Below are positions 19,482-30,334 of a stretch of DNA of 64,000 bases, in pieces. Position numbers and translations under genes: made by a program. The notes under the pieces were generated by a model. That model saw nothing but the letters and a program-made list of their open reading frames with translations, made no database searches and was not told the DNA's origin. The DNA comes from Armillaria gallica. Lineage: Eukaryota; Basidiomycota; Agaricomycetes; Agaricales; Physalacriaceae. Position 1 is the stretch's first letter. Each line of letters opens with the position of its first letter. The stretch covers positions 5,084,001 through 5,148,000 of the forward strand of contig JBANDB010000001.1 in assembly GCA_037576215.1 (NCBI GenBank), written 5' to 3'.

Positions 19482-20722
19482 AGTTAGGGCGATAGCTTTT
19501 CCCTCTTGTGAGTTGCTGGCTTTTTCCGTCGTGTGCCCTTCCAGCCGACTGTTTACCTTCACAGTGTGTAAACGTACCTTGTTATCGGAGAGATCACAAT
19601 ATCAGTATTATTTGGTGTTTGTGCATCGCGGCTAACTTGTATTGATCTTAAAGCGCAATAATTCAAGATCCCAGCGTGGAATGCAGTCCAGGAACTCGCT
19701 CTAAAACGGCACGATCACCCGGCTCAGCCTGGTCACATCATTCGATGGCGATTGCTGAACTGTATCGGTTCGTTCTTTCAATTCTAAGCGCAACAGTATC
19801 TCCTCAAATTGACACGGCGACTTTCTCAAGCGTAGGCCACGCCAGCGTATTCAAGTTCGCTGTCTCCTCGATTCTCCAACAACGTTTCGATACTCGTGGG
19901 CGACCGTCTTTGCAGCGCCAAGATCTTGGATTTGATGTATCGTCGTCCAATGAGCAGGCCCTGTACAACGACAAAGGTGAGGTGGACCTTTGTTATCTTT
20001 ATATGCCGGAGAAAGAACTGGGTCACAACGAGGGCTTCACTAGACGATGCTTATTGGCGCCAAGTTCGACTCTCCCATGGCTGGGCACATCGACGTCGTC
20101 TCTTCCAGGTAGCATGATCTGATCTCTTCTCAGCAAAGGTTGTCTCGGCCTTCAAGTCATAGTTTCGATTCTTTGACATACGGCCACAGCAGTTTGTGAC
20201 CGACGTCGCCCGGTGAAGACATCAGGTTTGCATGTTATGAGATATAGAAGTTGGCGACGGTGATGTGTCGCATCGGATTTTATTCTTCACGCGCTCGAAA
20301 CTGGGGGGATCCATGTCGATGACAGTCCAATTTGCTGTCGCGTTGGGTGTCCAGAGTCCGACTCCCACAACGTCCGCTCGGGTGCGTTCTCCTACTTCTA
20401 GACGTACAATCAGGGATCTATTCAAAATCCGTGGATACGAGCGTGCGAGATGATTTCATTTTTCTCTCATTTAAACAACACGCAAGGGTCCGTGCTCTCA
20501 TTTACCATCCGGATGATCTTCTCGAGGCATCTCCCCAAGTAAAATATTCCGGATCAAGCATCAACGCCACTACATCATCGTAAAGTCTGCTGCATAGGCA
20601 TTTTACATGTAGCGTTCCACAAGACTGGCCGATGTGCTTAGCCAATAAATCCGATATAAACGACCGCGGCAGCACCACGGAGCCAATCAATGACCGGTGA
20701 GCCTACTTAAACTGAATGCATG
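19482..20722. other. Spacer between FBX-E and inverted SP4
   Basis: Nearly identical to 39140-40378. Up to about 20330 it follows the normal FBX-to-SP spacer, then similarity to the other units ends, where the inverted SP block begins. The 148-codon frame at 19676-20122 is shared only with the duplicate copy and is out of frame in other units. Confidence 0.5.
19596..19615 (+). terminator. 3' element of FBX-E
   Basis: ACAATATCAGTATTATTTGG. Confidence 0.4.
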
Positions 20723-20753
20723 ATCTCAAAAACAGCACTGATATTGTTATCCC
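20723..20753 (-). terminator. 3' element of SP4
   Basis: On the minus strand: GGGATAACAATATCAGTGCT then GTTTTTGAGAT, about 190 nt after the SP4 stop. Confidence 0.4.
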
Positions 20754-20944
20754 ACAGGTATAAAACGCGCGTAGACTAATACGGTGCAGGTAATGGTAAA
20801 AGGGAGTATGAAGAGGACATTGTCGACATGAATGGGCCCTGGCGCAACAGCTCTTAGCACAAAATGTCGAGCACACGAAACGAGATATCTTACCTCAAGC
20901 CGCTGAATGGACTCTGCCCCCAACACTCCGCACCCACAACGCAT

Positions 20945-21192
20945 TTACTGCCTGTAAGCCAAATATTCAGTACGACGGTGCACCAGCATAGGCAATCCGC
21001 TTACAGGAGCGACAAGGTGATGTCACCGTTGACCTTCGCCTGGATGGCAATCTCGACCTCGAGGTTGAGGTCAAGACGGAGCTTCAAGGCTGCGGGGGGT
21101 GCGACAGCCTGGCGCTCAGAGCGGCCGACGACCTGTCCACCGAGGACGGAAGAGGATTGAGTGGGTGCGAATTTGGTTTCTGAGGCAGACAT
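20945..21192 (-). CDS. Small beta-hairpin-like protein SP4, two exons, inverted
   Basis: Exon 1 is 21005-21192 and exon 2 is 20945-20951, 64 residues. It starts MSASETKFAPTQ, unlike the MSAPQTQYAPTQ of the + strand array copies, and resembles SP7 and SP8. Intron 53 nt, donor GTAAGC, acceptor CTTACAG. After splicing the last residue is Gln (CAG) rather than Glu. It is convergent with FBX-E. Confidence 0.85.
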
Positions 21193-21227
21193 GGTGATGC
21201 TGAAGAAAGATAGTCGACTTACTGATC

Positions 21228-21235
21228 CTTTTATA
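21228..21235 (-). promoter_or_regulatory. TATA box of SP4
   Basis: TATAAAAG on the minus strand, 43 nt upstream of ATG; the GAGGCACCCGATTTTG element lies further upstream at about 21310. Confidence 0.7.
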
Positions 21236-21309
21236 CGAATTTCGACACCCTTCCCGGATTAGGATGGGGGCCAGAGCAACGTTATACTAATTAATTTGCG
21301 CGACCAAAA

Positions 21310-22330
21310 TCGGGTGCCTCCTCGTAGCAACTTGATTGAGCCTCAACGGCGAGAAGAGAAGACCCCGAGTCAAATTTGGGGGTACGTAAACAGTTTTAAC
21401 TTCGGTCCGAAGATAACAAGCGCCTGTTCGGCAACTCCAGACGTATGGACGATTGTAGGTCCATCAGAGTCAAAGGTCTAGACCTTGTCGGTTGCCTTCG
21501 TACGCCCATCACGTATTCGTCTTGACCTTCCCTTCTCACAGTAACCGAGCGCCCTTGACCACCAGAAAATTTTTCAGAAGACAATTCCGCCTGAGATATG
21601 GATCCATTTTGGGAGTAGGCTTACCTCGAGTCATACCTCAATATTTGCAGCCGTACTAGTTACTGGACGACATGACAGATCACCAAAGCTTTCTGACTCT
21701 CGAAATATTCCATTGGGAAGAAAGCAACGGAACACAGGTCGATAGTGGCTTGAATATTGCCGAAGAAGAGCTTGCACCGATGTCACGACGAACGACGATC
21801 ATGACTCATTCTTGTGAGTTTCCTCGTATACCTTCGTTGTGCAACGTGCCATATTCTTACGGTCATCTGTCTTCAGCTACGAATGCCTGGATTAGCGGCA
21901 TGAGCGACTTGGCACTCCGTAATGATTAGTACATCCTCTCCAAAGTGCTCTGGATTCGGAAGAGTGGAGGCCTTCAACTGCGCCTGTTTATGTATAACAA
22001 AGCAGTGGTGGCAATACTACATCTATCGCTTTCATGTGCGCTTTCATTTTGCTCATTGACGGCTGTTCTTCTCTCATTCTCGTAGCTACTAATTTGTACC
22101 CTGATATTAGATCTGACCGTTACTTATACCGTCCTTAAAGTCGTCATATTTTTGTAGGTGTGTGCAGATACAGATTTGACGCATCCATTGATTTTAGCTC
22201 TCCATGTGCCGTCTATTTACTCCACCTTCGCCTACGAAGTTCCTTTGTTCCTTCTTTCTACTGCGTTACGGCTATGTATTGGCTGTATCTACAGCCTAGG
22301 GTCGTTGATTCTTTTCTCACATTGACGTGC
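21310..22330. other. Low-similarity part of duplication, decayed gene traces
   Basis: Matches 40970-42270 at reduced identity. A frame starting MTDHQSFLT (21672-21929) has a related but differently interrupted counterpart at 41311, so both look like decayed pieces of one gene. No function recognised. Confidence 0.35.
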
Positions 22331-22543
22331 TGGCAGAGAAATAGGTAGAAAGGACACAAGGTGAAGAAATAGAGATCTCAAATTGTGTTGGGACGTGAAG
22401 AGAAAAACCGATCCATACGCAAAGTCTGATCCCTTTTGTAGTCGTCGAGTTCCTTCTGCTTCCTCGCGAGTTCTTCCTCCTCGCCACGCCTCTAGCCTTT
22501 CCTGTCTTTCCCGTCCGGCGACAACTCCTGTGACCCTTCCCAA
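22330..22543 (-). pseudogene. Coiled-coil C-terminal tail of a split gene (copy 1)
   Basis: On the minus strand this encodes an Arg/Glu-rich segment (RERQERLEAWR..) followed by KGSDFAYGSVF. It matches the tail at 42280-42440 (QKELDDYKRDQALRMDRV). It is the last part of the gene whose preceding part now lies at 26858-27660, about 4.3 kb away. Confidence 0.5.
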
Positions 22544-22870
22544 GCTCGTGTACTGGTAGCTGAGAAGCTGATTCCGTACTGGGCTACGACGTTCAGGTGT
22601 ATTGACTTGTAGTGCTTAAATCTCAAGCTCATCTTCTGAGATGACCACCCGGTGACACGCATTCGCCCTACGCTAATCTACACTTGACATCCTTCTACGA
22701 ATGTCATATCTAAAGACAGGCGCGAGCCAAGGACTTGAACGAAGGAAGTGCGTAGGCCGAGTTCAAGAACACCATCCAAATAGAACCATCGGTTTTTTCA
22801 ATGACTTGTTCTCTGGTTTTCATCGTGTGCGGCCTAATTCAATCATCTATGATCCGACTGATACAACAGC

Positions 22871-24236
22871 ACAAGCATCGATTCTGTCATACAAACATTT
22901 AACTAGTAGAATCTTGGAAATACTTGGCAGAAATGGAAACAACAACTGGCGACAATTCGCACTGGTCCGCTCTTCTTAGTTGACCTTCTTGAGGGTCCAC
23001 TTGTTCTCGTCTCCTATGATATCCTTTCCTTCCTTGACTTCGACCTGTACACGATCAACCCTCAAACTCGTATTCTCTGCAAGGATGTGGCAGACAGAAG
23101 ACTTACGATTGGGCCGATGTCTGTGTCCGTAATCCAATACAAGTCCTGACCTTTGGGAATGATCCTGACAAACCAGACGGTACATCCAACGGAAAATCTG
23201 ATGCAACTAGGCACCGACTTACTCATAGTCCCCAGGGGTCGAAGCGGCATCGACCTGCCATTTCGCAGCGTCGTTAGACCAGACGAGCTTACTACCGGTT
23301 ACAGCGTCCTGTTTGTATCCGAGATTGAAAAGAGTCGACGATCGAAGGGTTGAAGGGAAATACCTTAGGCAATGTGACATACAATCCATTGATGCCCTTG
23401 ATGGTGACATCGATAGTAACAGCGGAATCAAGGGGCTTATCGAAGGTTAAAGTCTGCGAAGATGTCGGTCAGTATTAGATGCTACTCCTGAACATCAACG
23501 ACAACTCACAGCTCCCTCAGGGATACCGCCGTTGCCATCGGCTGTTGCGACACTGGTCTTGCCGGGTACATCATCCTTGGTGCTGGTGATATAATAGCCA
23601 GTTTGAACACTTTGAGCGGTATAGGTATAGTTCTGAGACATGATTGCTGGTTGTTGATATTGTTGGTAATTCAGGAGGGGAAGTGTGAGGACGTCAAGAG
23701 GCAAAGGATTGCGGTTTTATACTGCTCTAGGTGAGTGACCAAGACTCGGAGTAAATGAACACGACGATTCTTTGTATTGACATATTTTTCTAAGGACTAC
23801 TCAAGGCTCCGTCGACCCACAGTGTATGCATGGCTTACAGCATGGTATAGAGAAATCTCATGATCGTACGGCAATATTCCACTCCGATGGCTCTCATTAG
23901 TGACTTATTATACATTGCGAGAGAACCCTAGAATTCAAGCTCAGAGTCATACACCAATGTAATGATTCTAATGGTTCTCACCTCGCCGCCTTTGCTCGTG
24001 GTGGTTAATTTAGTTGCATTGCATTCATTTCCTTTCGTACAGTGATGGCTACAACACCCACCCTCGATGCGATTTTGGACCTTACCTAAACTCGGAACTC
24101 TGTTCTTGCGACACTGTGATTATTTCTCCTTGAAAAAATAGCAGAGGCCACCTGTAGACGCTACTCCACTGTGGTACCGTTCAGGCGTGTTTCAAATCTG
24201 AACATTAAGCAACCTCTAATCAGTTGATGAAGGTAC
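22871..24236 (+). repeat. Left arm of palindrome (inverted repeat)
   Basis: Reverse complement of 25127-26492 over 1366 bp; paired coordinates sum to 49363. I found one mismatch (24223 versus 25140). Just outside the outer end, similarity persists for about 20 bp with several changes and then disappears. Confidence 0.95.
22976..23641 (-). CDS. Small beta-rich protein, left palindrome copy
   Basis: This is an exact mirror of the right copy. Exons on the minus strand: 23510-23641, 23364-23453, 23223-23308, 23107-23164 and 22976-23044, giving 144 residues. TATAAAA lies at 23715-23721. Its start faces the right copy across about 2.1 kb, so the two genes are divergent. Identity of the arms means both copies would make the same protein. 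See the right copy for domain comments. Confidence 0.7.
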
Positions 24237-25126
24237 TAACATTCTACCAGGCAGAATGCTTAAACGAAATGAACGTTAACATTTACCCCTTCACGCAAGG
24301 TAGGTACCGCCGTGGTAACTGCACCCACAACTTGCGATGACTACATTTGTTGAAGCTTGTGATAGGATCACAGATGGATGACGCATTTTCGCACTTGCAG
24401 GCCTTTCATCTATAAGGTGGGTTACGTGCACTGAATTTGTCGTACCTATGCAACTGGACTCGGAGTATTTGTGGAGTGGAAGAAGAGTTGGTCATGCTCA
24501 CTATTGATTCTCTTTTGACAAAGGGGTTGGGGTGTCAGAAGGGGTGGAGCGTGCCTGGAGGTCTAAGAGGGCCTTCTAAGAGGTCGCGTAGTGATGGTAC
24601 ACGACGGAAGGCACTACGACGCACTGCTGGAGCCGGTACATTTTCTTCGCGACCTCAAATGTTGTGACATTTTATATTGAACTTCTAATCGTAAACATGA
24701 GTTCGCACAAATAAGTAGAAAGATAATTTCCTTACTCTTTTAGGTGAAGGAAAAGAACGGGGAAAACGGGATGAAAAAGGTGTCCCTGCGTTCGGAACAA
24801 AGGGAACCACTTTTCATTTGGAGAAAAGAGGCTGTTTTCGGTATGCAAAAGAAGCACTGAAGAGGACATAGTTACATTGCGTTTTCCGTTTTGCTGCGTA
24901 CAAAGGGGATGAGAGGTCACGCGGCATTTTTAGAATACCTTTCCGTTCAGACTCGGAACTTAATGAGCCGATTCCAGAAGTGAAGGCACATACATGTAGG
25001 TCCTGGTTTTGCATAATCAAGCCGAGTTTCTCGTACTTCAATACCCGGAATTCCAATGGAGCGTGCGCTGAAATTTGTCAAGGGGAGTCTATTTGCCACG
25101 AAGGGATCTCATCATTACACGGCACG
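24237..25126. other. Unique spacer of the palindrome
   Basis: 890 bp between the arms. No supportable gene; short frames at 24437-24667 (+) and 24814-25056 (-) have no recognisable family. Confidence 0.6.
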
Positions 25127-25641
25127 GTACCTTCATCAATTGATTAGAGGTTGCTTAATGTTCAGATTTGAAACACGCCTGAACGGTACCACAGTGGAGT
25201 AGCGTCTACAGGTGGCCTCTGCTATTTTTTCAAGGAGAAATAATCACAGTGTCGCAAGAACAGAGTTCCGAGTTTAGGTAAGGTCCAAAATCGCATCGAG
25301 GGTGGGTGTTGTAGCCATCACTGTACGAAAGGAAATGAATGCAATGCAACTAAATTAACCACCACGAGCAAAGGCGGCGAGGTGAGAACCATTAGAATCA
25401 TTACATTGGTGTATGACTCTGAGCTTGAATTCTAGGGTTCTCTCGCAATGTATAATAAGTCACTAATGAGAGCCATCGGAGTGGAATATTGCCGTACGAT
25501 CATGAGATTTCTCTATACCATGCTGTAAGCCATGCATACACTGTGGGTCGACGGAGCCTTGAGTAGTCCTTAGAAAAATATGTCAATACAAAGAATCGTC
25601 GTGTTCATTTACTCCGAGTCTTGGTCACTCACCTAGAGCAG

Positions 25642-25648
25642 TATAAAA
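25642..25648 (+). promoter_or_regulatory. TATA box of the right palindrome gene
   Basis: TATAAAA, 80 nt before ATG 25722. The mirror copy is at 23715-23721. Confidence 0.6.
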
Positions 25649-25721
25649 CCGCAATCCTTTGCCTCTTGACGTCCTCACACTTCCCCTCCTGAATTACCAA
25701 CAATATCAACAACCAGCAATC

Positions 25722-26387
25722 ATGTCTCAGAACTATACCTATACCGCTCAAAGTGTTCAAACTGGCTATTATATCACCAGCACCAAGGATGATGTACCCG
25801 GCAAGACCAGTGTCGCAACAGCCGATGGCAACGGCGGTATCCCTGAGGGAGCTGTGAGTTGTCGTTGATGTTCAGGAGTAGCATCTAATACTGACCGACA
25901 TCTTCGCAGACTTTAACCTTCGATAAGCCCCTTGATTCCGCTGTTACTATCGATGTCACCATCAAGGGCATCAATGGATTGTATGTCACATTGCCTAAGG
26001 TATTTCCCTTCAACCCTTCGATCGTCGACTCTTTTCAATCTCGGATACAAACAGGACGCTGTAACCGGTAGTAAGCTCGTCTGGTCTAACGACGCTGCGA
26101 AATGGCAGGTCGATGCCGCTTCGACCCCTGGGGACTATGAGTAAGTCGGTGCCTAGTTGCATCAGATTTTCCGTTGGATGTACCGTCTGGTTTGTCAGGA
26201 TCATTCCCAAAGGTCAGGACTTGTATTGGATTACGGACACAGACATCGGCCCAATCGTAAGTCTTCTGTCTGCCACATCCTTGCAGAGAATACGAGTTTG
26301 AGGGTTGATCGTGTACAGGTCGAAGTCAAGGAAGGAAAGGATATCATAGGAGACGAGAACAAGTGGACCCTCAAGAAGGTCAACTAA
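25722..26387 (+). CDS. Small beta-rich protein, right palindrome copy
   Basis: I reconstruct five exons: 25722-25853, 25910-25999, 26055-26140, 26199-26256 and 26319-26387, joined by four GT-AG introns of 55-62 nt. The product has 144 residues. It starts MSQNYTYTAQS and has no signal peptide. The sequence is rich in short strand-like segments (GYYITS, LTFDKP, VTIDVTIKG, GLYVTLPK, YWITDTD, KWTLKKVN) with W/Y spaced as in fungal beta-trefoil proteins, such as cytosolic lectins and small peptidase inhibitors of mushrooms. That assignment is a weak inference from pattern only; I see no diagnostic QxW repeat. Such proteins are often fruiting-body defence proteins. Confidence 0.7.
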
Positions 26388-26857
26388 GAAGAGCGGACCA
26401 GTGCGAATTGTCGCCAGTTGTTGTTTCCATTTCTGCCAAGTATTTCCAAGATTCTACTAGTTAAATGTTTGTATGACAGAATCGATGCTTGTACTGCTGT
26501 ATAAGCCGGATCCCAGTGTGACTTCTAACTTGATTTTCTTTGTGCAGGAGCCCGATCCCGTTTGGCGCAAACGCTGTAATGTCAAGAACGTCATGGCCTG
26601 GTTAACGACGTGGAGTATACATTGGAGAAAGACATTTGTGGATGCTCGTCTGTTGGGAACGGTTTTGTGATGAAAAAGGTGCATTCGACGAGTTGAGCTT
26701 CAGTAGCCACGAGGAACTAAGCAGGCAATGAACAAAAGATGAACCATTTATAATTCAGTAAGCGGTCAAGGCAACATTGAGTGAAAACTTGACGTAAGCT
26801 TCAAAACAACGAGGAACTAACTGGGCACAGTACACACAACCCATCCACGCTGTACTT

Positions 26858-27480
26858 CCTTTGCAGCGCAGCTTCTTCTCTTTGCTGTGCCTCCAGCAGC
26901 TTTTCCCGTCTCTCCCCTTCCTAACTTCGCTGCATCTCTAGCTTCCCCGTCTTCCCCTTGCGACGAGCGCTTCCGCGCTTCTCTTCGCATCGGTTTTTCC
27001 TTCTCCTACAATTCAAGATCAGTATATGCCCAACATTGAGATACATGGGAAAGAGCACCTTTATCCTCTCCTTGATGACCCTGCCATTCGCGTCACACAA
27101 GTTTGGGCCAACTGTTTCGAGGTATCAGAAGAGTGTATGAGGATACTCAACGTTGAATCGTTGGCTATCTTCATCCTTCCAGATCTTCCCATACGTTTAT
27201 CATCCTCAAGCGGTGCTTTAGTGTATTTCTCCGCCTGCGTCTCTAGGATGATGTTATAAATTACCCGAGCATACCAGTAACACTGGTGACTGAGGGCGCT
27301 GTATTCGTCGGCGGCATCATTGACGACCATGGCGATCACCACAGTTTCCTCCGCCGAGAACATCAAATTAACGTTGAAAGTTAAGATGGAGAGAACATCG
27401 TAGTCCTTGATGGCGATGTCGGTGATAGTAAAGGGGTGAAGAGCCATATGCCAAGGAGGGAAGGGGAAGAGTTGTGACAA
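26858..27480 (-). pseudogene. C-terminal half of a split Agaricomycete gene (copy 1)
   Basis: On the minus strand, a frame from about 27480 reads TITDIAIKDYDVLSILTF.., then an ETVVIAMVVND and SHQCYWYARVIYNIIL segment and SSDTSKQLAQT, before an Arg/Glu-rich coiled-coil part. This pattern fits a widespread, uncharacterised Agaricomycete protein family with a C-terminal coiled coil (my recollection, not a search). The N-terminal half points the opposite way from about 27590. The tail is separated by the palindrome insertion. Confidence 0.5.
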
Positions 27481-27589
27481 CTCGTGCGCGAGATAGATTC
27501 TGAAGAGAGGGGACGTCTCTCCTTTACGGGGGTTGGACTGAAGGCGCCGAGGTGTTATACTGTGGTACCAATATGGAGGCAGAAGGAGA

Positions 27590-27695
27590 GCACTGTCAGT
27601 AAAAGCGCTCCATCCAAATAATAGCCTCCCTGCCATAGATATTGCGGCGGCCCGTAACATATCAGAGGAGAAACTCGTGGTTCGAGACCCGTGAG
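27590..27695 (+). pseudogene. N-terminal fragment of the split gene (copy 1)
   Basis: Plus-strand text encoding VKALHPNNSLPAIDIAAARN followed by SEEKLVVRDP. It matches the start of the better preserved fragment at 42880-43500. It ends at the junction with the next F-box unit at about 27695. Confidence 0.4.
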
Positions 27696-28699
27696 GACTT
27701 CATCATGGAATCCGTCTATAGAAGACATCCGGGAATCTCTGGGAGCGCACGGGAAGAAGCCGCCTTTAGGAGAGTAGAGCTCCTAATTACTAGCACCGGA
27801 CCCGTGCGCCCACGCGCGTGTCCTCGAGGTCAAAGAGCACAGGACGATATAAATTCGGGAAAGAGCAGGAAGAATCTTTTGGAAAAACCTGCCGTCGGAA
27901 AACTAGCGCAGGTAAGAGAAATGGTGACGGTTACTGGATAGCTGTAGGGTTCTTTCTCCCGGGATATGATACAAAGGGCTGAGGTCGCCGTAACAGTGTT
28001 GAGGTCTTTGTCTATCCGAATAAACTTTGAGCACCCAAGCAGAAAATGTCGAAAAGAGTACTCACCAGCGAGAATGAATAGCCCACTCACACGCCCAAGT
28101 CTAAAGTCATCGTCTCGCTTCGCTTCCGTCACATAAATGGGGAATCAGACCGCTCGAGCGCCTCACAGTGACTAGAGGTGCGAGCTCCTGCTTGCAGACG
28201 ACCTAGGGAGCTGCTTCTCGGTGACAGAGTCCAGACCCAGCCGTCTGCGAGAACATTCCTTCGGTGGTCAGAGGTGAGATGTATTGCAGAAGAGAGATGG
28301 TACAGGAGATTGTCGGAGCAGAACGAGATGGAAAATTAAGGGCTGTTGGATCGAACGCCGTGCCAATAGCAACAGGAAAATAGTAGCGGCATCTAAATGA
28401 ATGCCAAATACAGTGGCCAAGATACAAGGAGTCACTCACCAATACATCGTTGCTGACCAGTATCATGTCGACACCAACACCTGCCCAATGAGTAGCCGGT
28501 ATTCGATGGTGTTCCTCATGAATTCCCGTTCGGTCCCTCTCCAGCTTTGGTGTCAGACAGTGATTTCATGAAAGGAGAAATTTAAAGCTAATATAAAAGA
28601 ATAATGCAGAAAAGCAACGAACAGCTCGGATGAAAGCTGGCACTGACGAGGGTAAAGACAGACAGACAGACCACGTGCGAACTTTTGCCTTTCCCCTTC
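27696..28699. other. FBX-F upstream spacer
   Basis: Starts abruptly with array-type upstream sequence, so about 27695 is the junction between the duplicated block and the next F-box unit. A GACA microsatellite and CACGTG (28672-28677) precede the ATG. No gene called. Confidence 0.5.
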
Positions 28700-30214
28700 A
28701 TGTCGTGCCGCAACTGTGGATTCGTTCCCGAGCCACAACTACAAAATACCAACAGCTCCGACAGCCTCGTTTCACAAATTCTACGCGGGCAACGGCCGTT
28801 ACTTGACTCTGACCATGCCCTGCTCAACGCCGACATCGCCGACATCGCCGAGTTGGAGCGGCTGCAATCCTTGTATGCTGCCCAGCTTGAAGAGATCCAG
28901 TTACGCCGACGCGCAGTCCTGAAAGCACTTGAAAGTCGCAAATCAATATACGCTCCCATTCGTCGTCTTCCCCGCGATATTCTCATCGATGTCTTCCATT
29001 TGGTTTGTAATTCTTGGTGGCAGGAAACAGATGAGTATTGGAGCCTCCGACGGCATAGTCTAGACCTATCCGGCCCTCTTTGGGTTTTGGGACGTGTCTG
29101 TGGGCTTTGGAGGCATACCTTGCACAGCTCACCAGCGTCCTGGGCTCGGAAGCTCGTCGTGCATGCTCCTTTCTCCAAATACGCTCCCAAGATATTGCAG
29201 ACCTATCTGGAGCACACGGGCGAGCACCTCCTCAATCTGCAAGTCTTCTGTTGCGCGCCGGCAAAAGACAGTGAAATCCTATCTCTACTTGTTCAATCCT
29301 ACCAACGGTGGAAGAACCTGAGTATCGGAGTATCTCAATTTCATATGCCCCATTTCGACTCTATCTCGCAGTTTCCAGCACTGCAGATGATCGACATAGC
29401 CCTCTATGATGGCTATGACTCTGGTTATCACTCGGACATGTGCTTGGGTGCCCCGCAGCTATGGCATGCAAGTCTTGGCGTGCATGGGATCCATCAGATA
29501 AAGTTACCGCCCAGGATAACTCATTTTTCTGGTTGTATCAATTGTCCAGAAGATTTAAACTTTCTTTCAAAACTACCGAACCTCAGAAGGTGTCACCTTT
29601 GGATGAAACTGGCCACAAAGGAGGCGCCAGTGGCCACAGCAGCACAGCTCACCCACCTCTATGTTGGTGACGTGGGTATTCTCAATTTCTTGTTTGCACC
29701 TCTCCTCAGCAGTCTGACCATTAGCCCTATCCAACGTGTGTCATCCTCCGCACAAGAATCTATCACCCGTTTCCTCCACCGGTCGAGATGTCATCTCGAA
29801 AGTTTGAGCGTTGGCAAGGATTTATTCACATCGACCGCGACCACACCTAGTAGTATTTTCGCATTGGAAGCGTGTTCTACCATCTCTTGCCTCAAAATCG
29901 AGCTTCCTCCGCAGATGGTCAGCAGCGTTGTCGAGGCCCTCACCTTTCCCTCCGTCCTGCCGAACTTACACCATCTCATCCTATGTGTATCACATCCTTC
30001 AGAGGACCGGTGGACTGCCATACTACGCATGGCGTGCTCCCGCTGTGATGCGGGACTGCTGAAACTCGTTGAAGTACAATTTAAGGAGGAAGCGTATGAG
30101 TATTTATGGGATGAGGATATGCGGGCTCTCACTAGGGATGACTTTGAGATGCGAGTTGAGAAGTGGGATCCACCATGGCGGGACCATCTGTACCTTTTGG
30201 GGCGAGCGCGATAG
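28700..30214 (+). CDS. F-box/leucine-rich protein FBX-F, intact
   Basis: ATG 28700 gives 504 residues starting MSCRNCGF. The C-x2-C-G motif is at residues 3-7 and the Leu-rich helix at about 45-80. The F-box LPRDILIDVF is at 90-99, with the PLWVLGRVCGLWRHTLHSSPASW extension after it. Leucine-rich repeats run to about 480 and the end is EMRVEKWDPPWRD. It carries a 3-residue micro-duplication (ADIADIAELE, from 'gacatcgccgacatcgcc') absent from the paralogs. It is closest to FBX-D over most of its length. It is probably an SCF substrate receptor by family. SP-type intron relic at 30227-30283. Confidence 0.85.
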   Translation: MSCRNCGFVPEPQLQNTNSSDSLVSQILRGQRPLLDSDHALLNADIADIAELERLQSLYAAQLEEIQLRRRAVLKALESRKSIYAPIRRLPRDILIDVFHLVCNSWWQETDEYWSLRRHSLDLSGPLWVLGRVCGLWRHTLHSSPASWARKLVVHAPFSKYAPKILQTYLEHTGEHLLNLQVFCCAPAKDSEILSLLVQSYQRWKNLSIGVSQFHMPHFDSISQFPALQMIDIALYDGYDSGYHSDMCLGAPQLWHASLGVHGIHQIKLPPRITHFSGCINCPEDLNFLSKLPNLRRCHLWMKLATKEAPVATAAQLTHLYVGDVGILNFLFAPLLSSLTISPIQRVSSSAQESITRFLHRSRCHLESLSVGKDLFTSTATTPSSIFALEACSTISCLKIELPPQMVSSVVEALTFPSVLPNLHHLILCVSHPSEDRWTAILRMACSRCDAGLLKLVEVQFKEEAYEYLWDEDMRALTRDDFEMRVEKWDPPWRDHLYLLGRAR

Positions 30215-30314
30215 CTTTTCCCTCCCGTGAGTTACTGGCTTTTGCCGTCGTGTGCCCTTCCAGCTGACTGTTTGCTTTCACAGTGTGTAAATGTACTCTG
30301 TTATCAGAGAGATC

Positions 30315-30334
30315 ACAATATCAGTATTGTTTTG
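30315..30334 (+). terminator. 3' element of FBX-F
   Basis: ACAATATCAGTATTGTTTTG. Confidence 0.4.

Larger units (their letters stand above)
17000..22540 (+). repeat. Segmental duplication, copy 1
   Basis: This segment matches 36660-42400 in order and orientation. From about 17640 to 20200 the two differ at only about 1-3% of positions, and matching landmarks keep an offset of 19657-19658 across FBX-E/H, the following spacer and SP4/SP7. Similarity is lower at both ends (about 17000-17600 and beyond 21300). The similarity probably reaches back into SP3/SP6 and FBX-D/FBX-G, as the array units are all related. Confidence 0.8.
25127..26492 (-). repeat. Right arm of palindrome (inverted repeat)
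   Basis: Partner of 22871-24236; the whole five-exon gene, its promoter and about 590 bp further upstream are included. Confidence 0.95.
22545..26850. mobile_element. Inserted segment carrying a large palindrome
   Basis: The duplicate at 42.28-42.56 kb runs without a break through the coiled-coil gene, while here the same gene is split at about 22.48-22.54 and 26.85 kb. The intervening ~4.3 kb contains the two 1366-bp inverted arms, an 890-bp spacer and unique flanks (22545-22870, 26493-26850) in which I see no gene. No transposase, terminal inverted repeat at the outer ends or clear target-site duplication is visible, so 'mobile' is an inference from the empty site. Confidence 0.4.
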
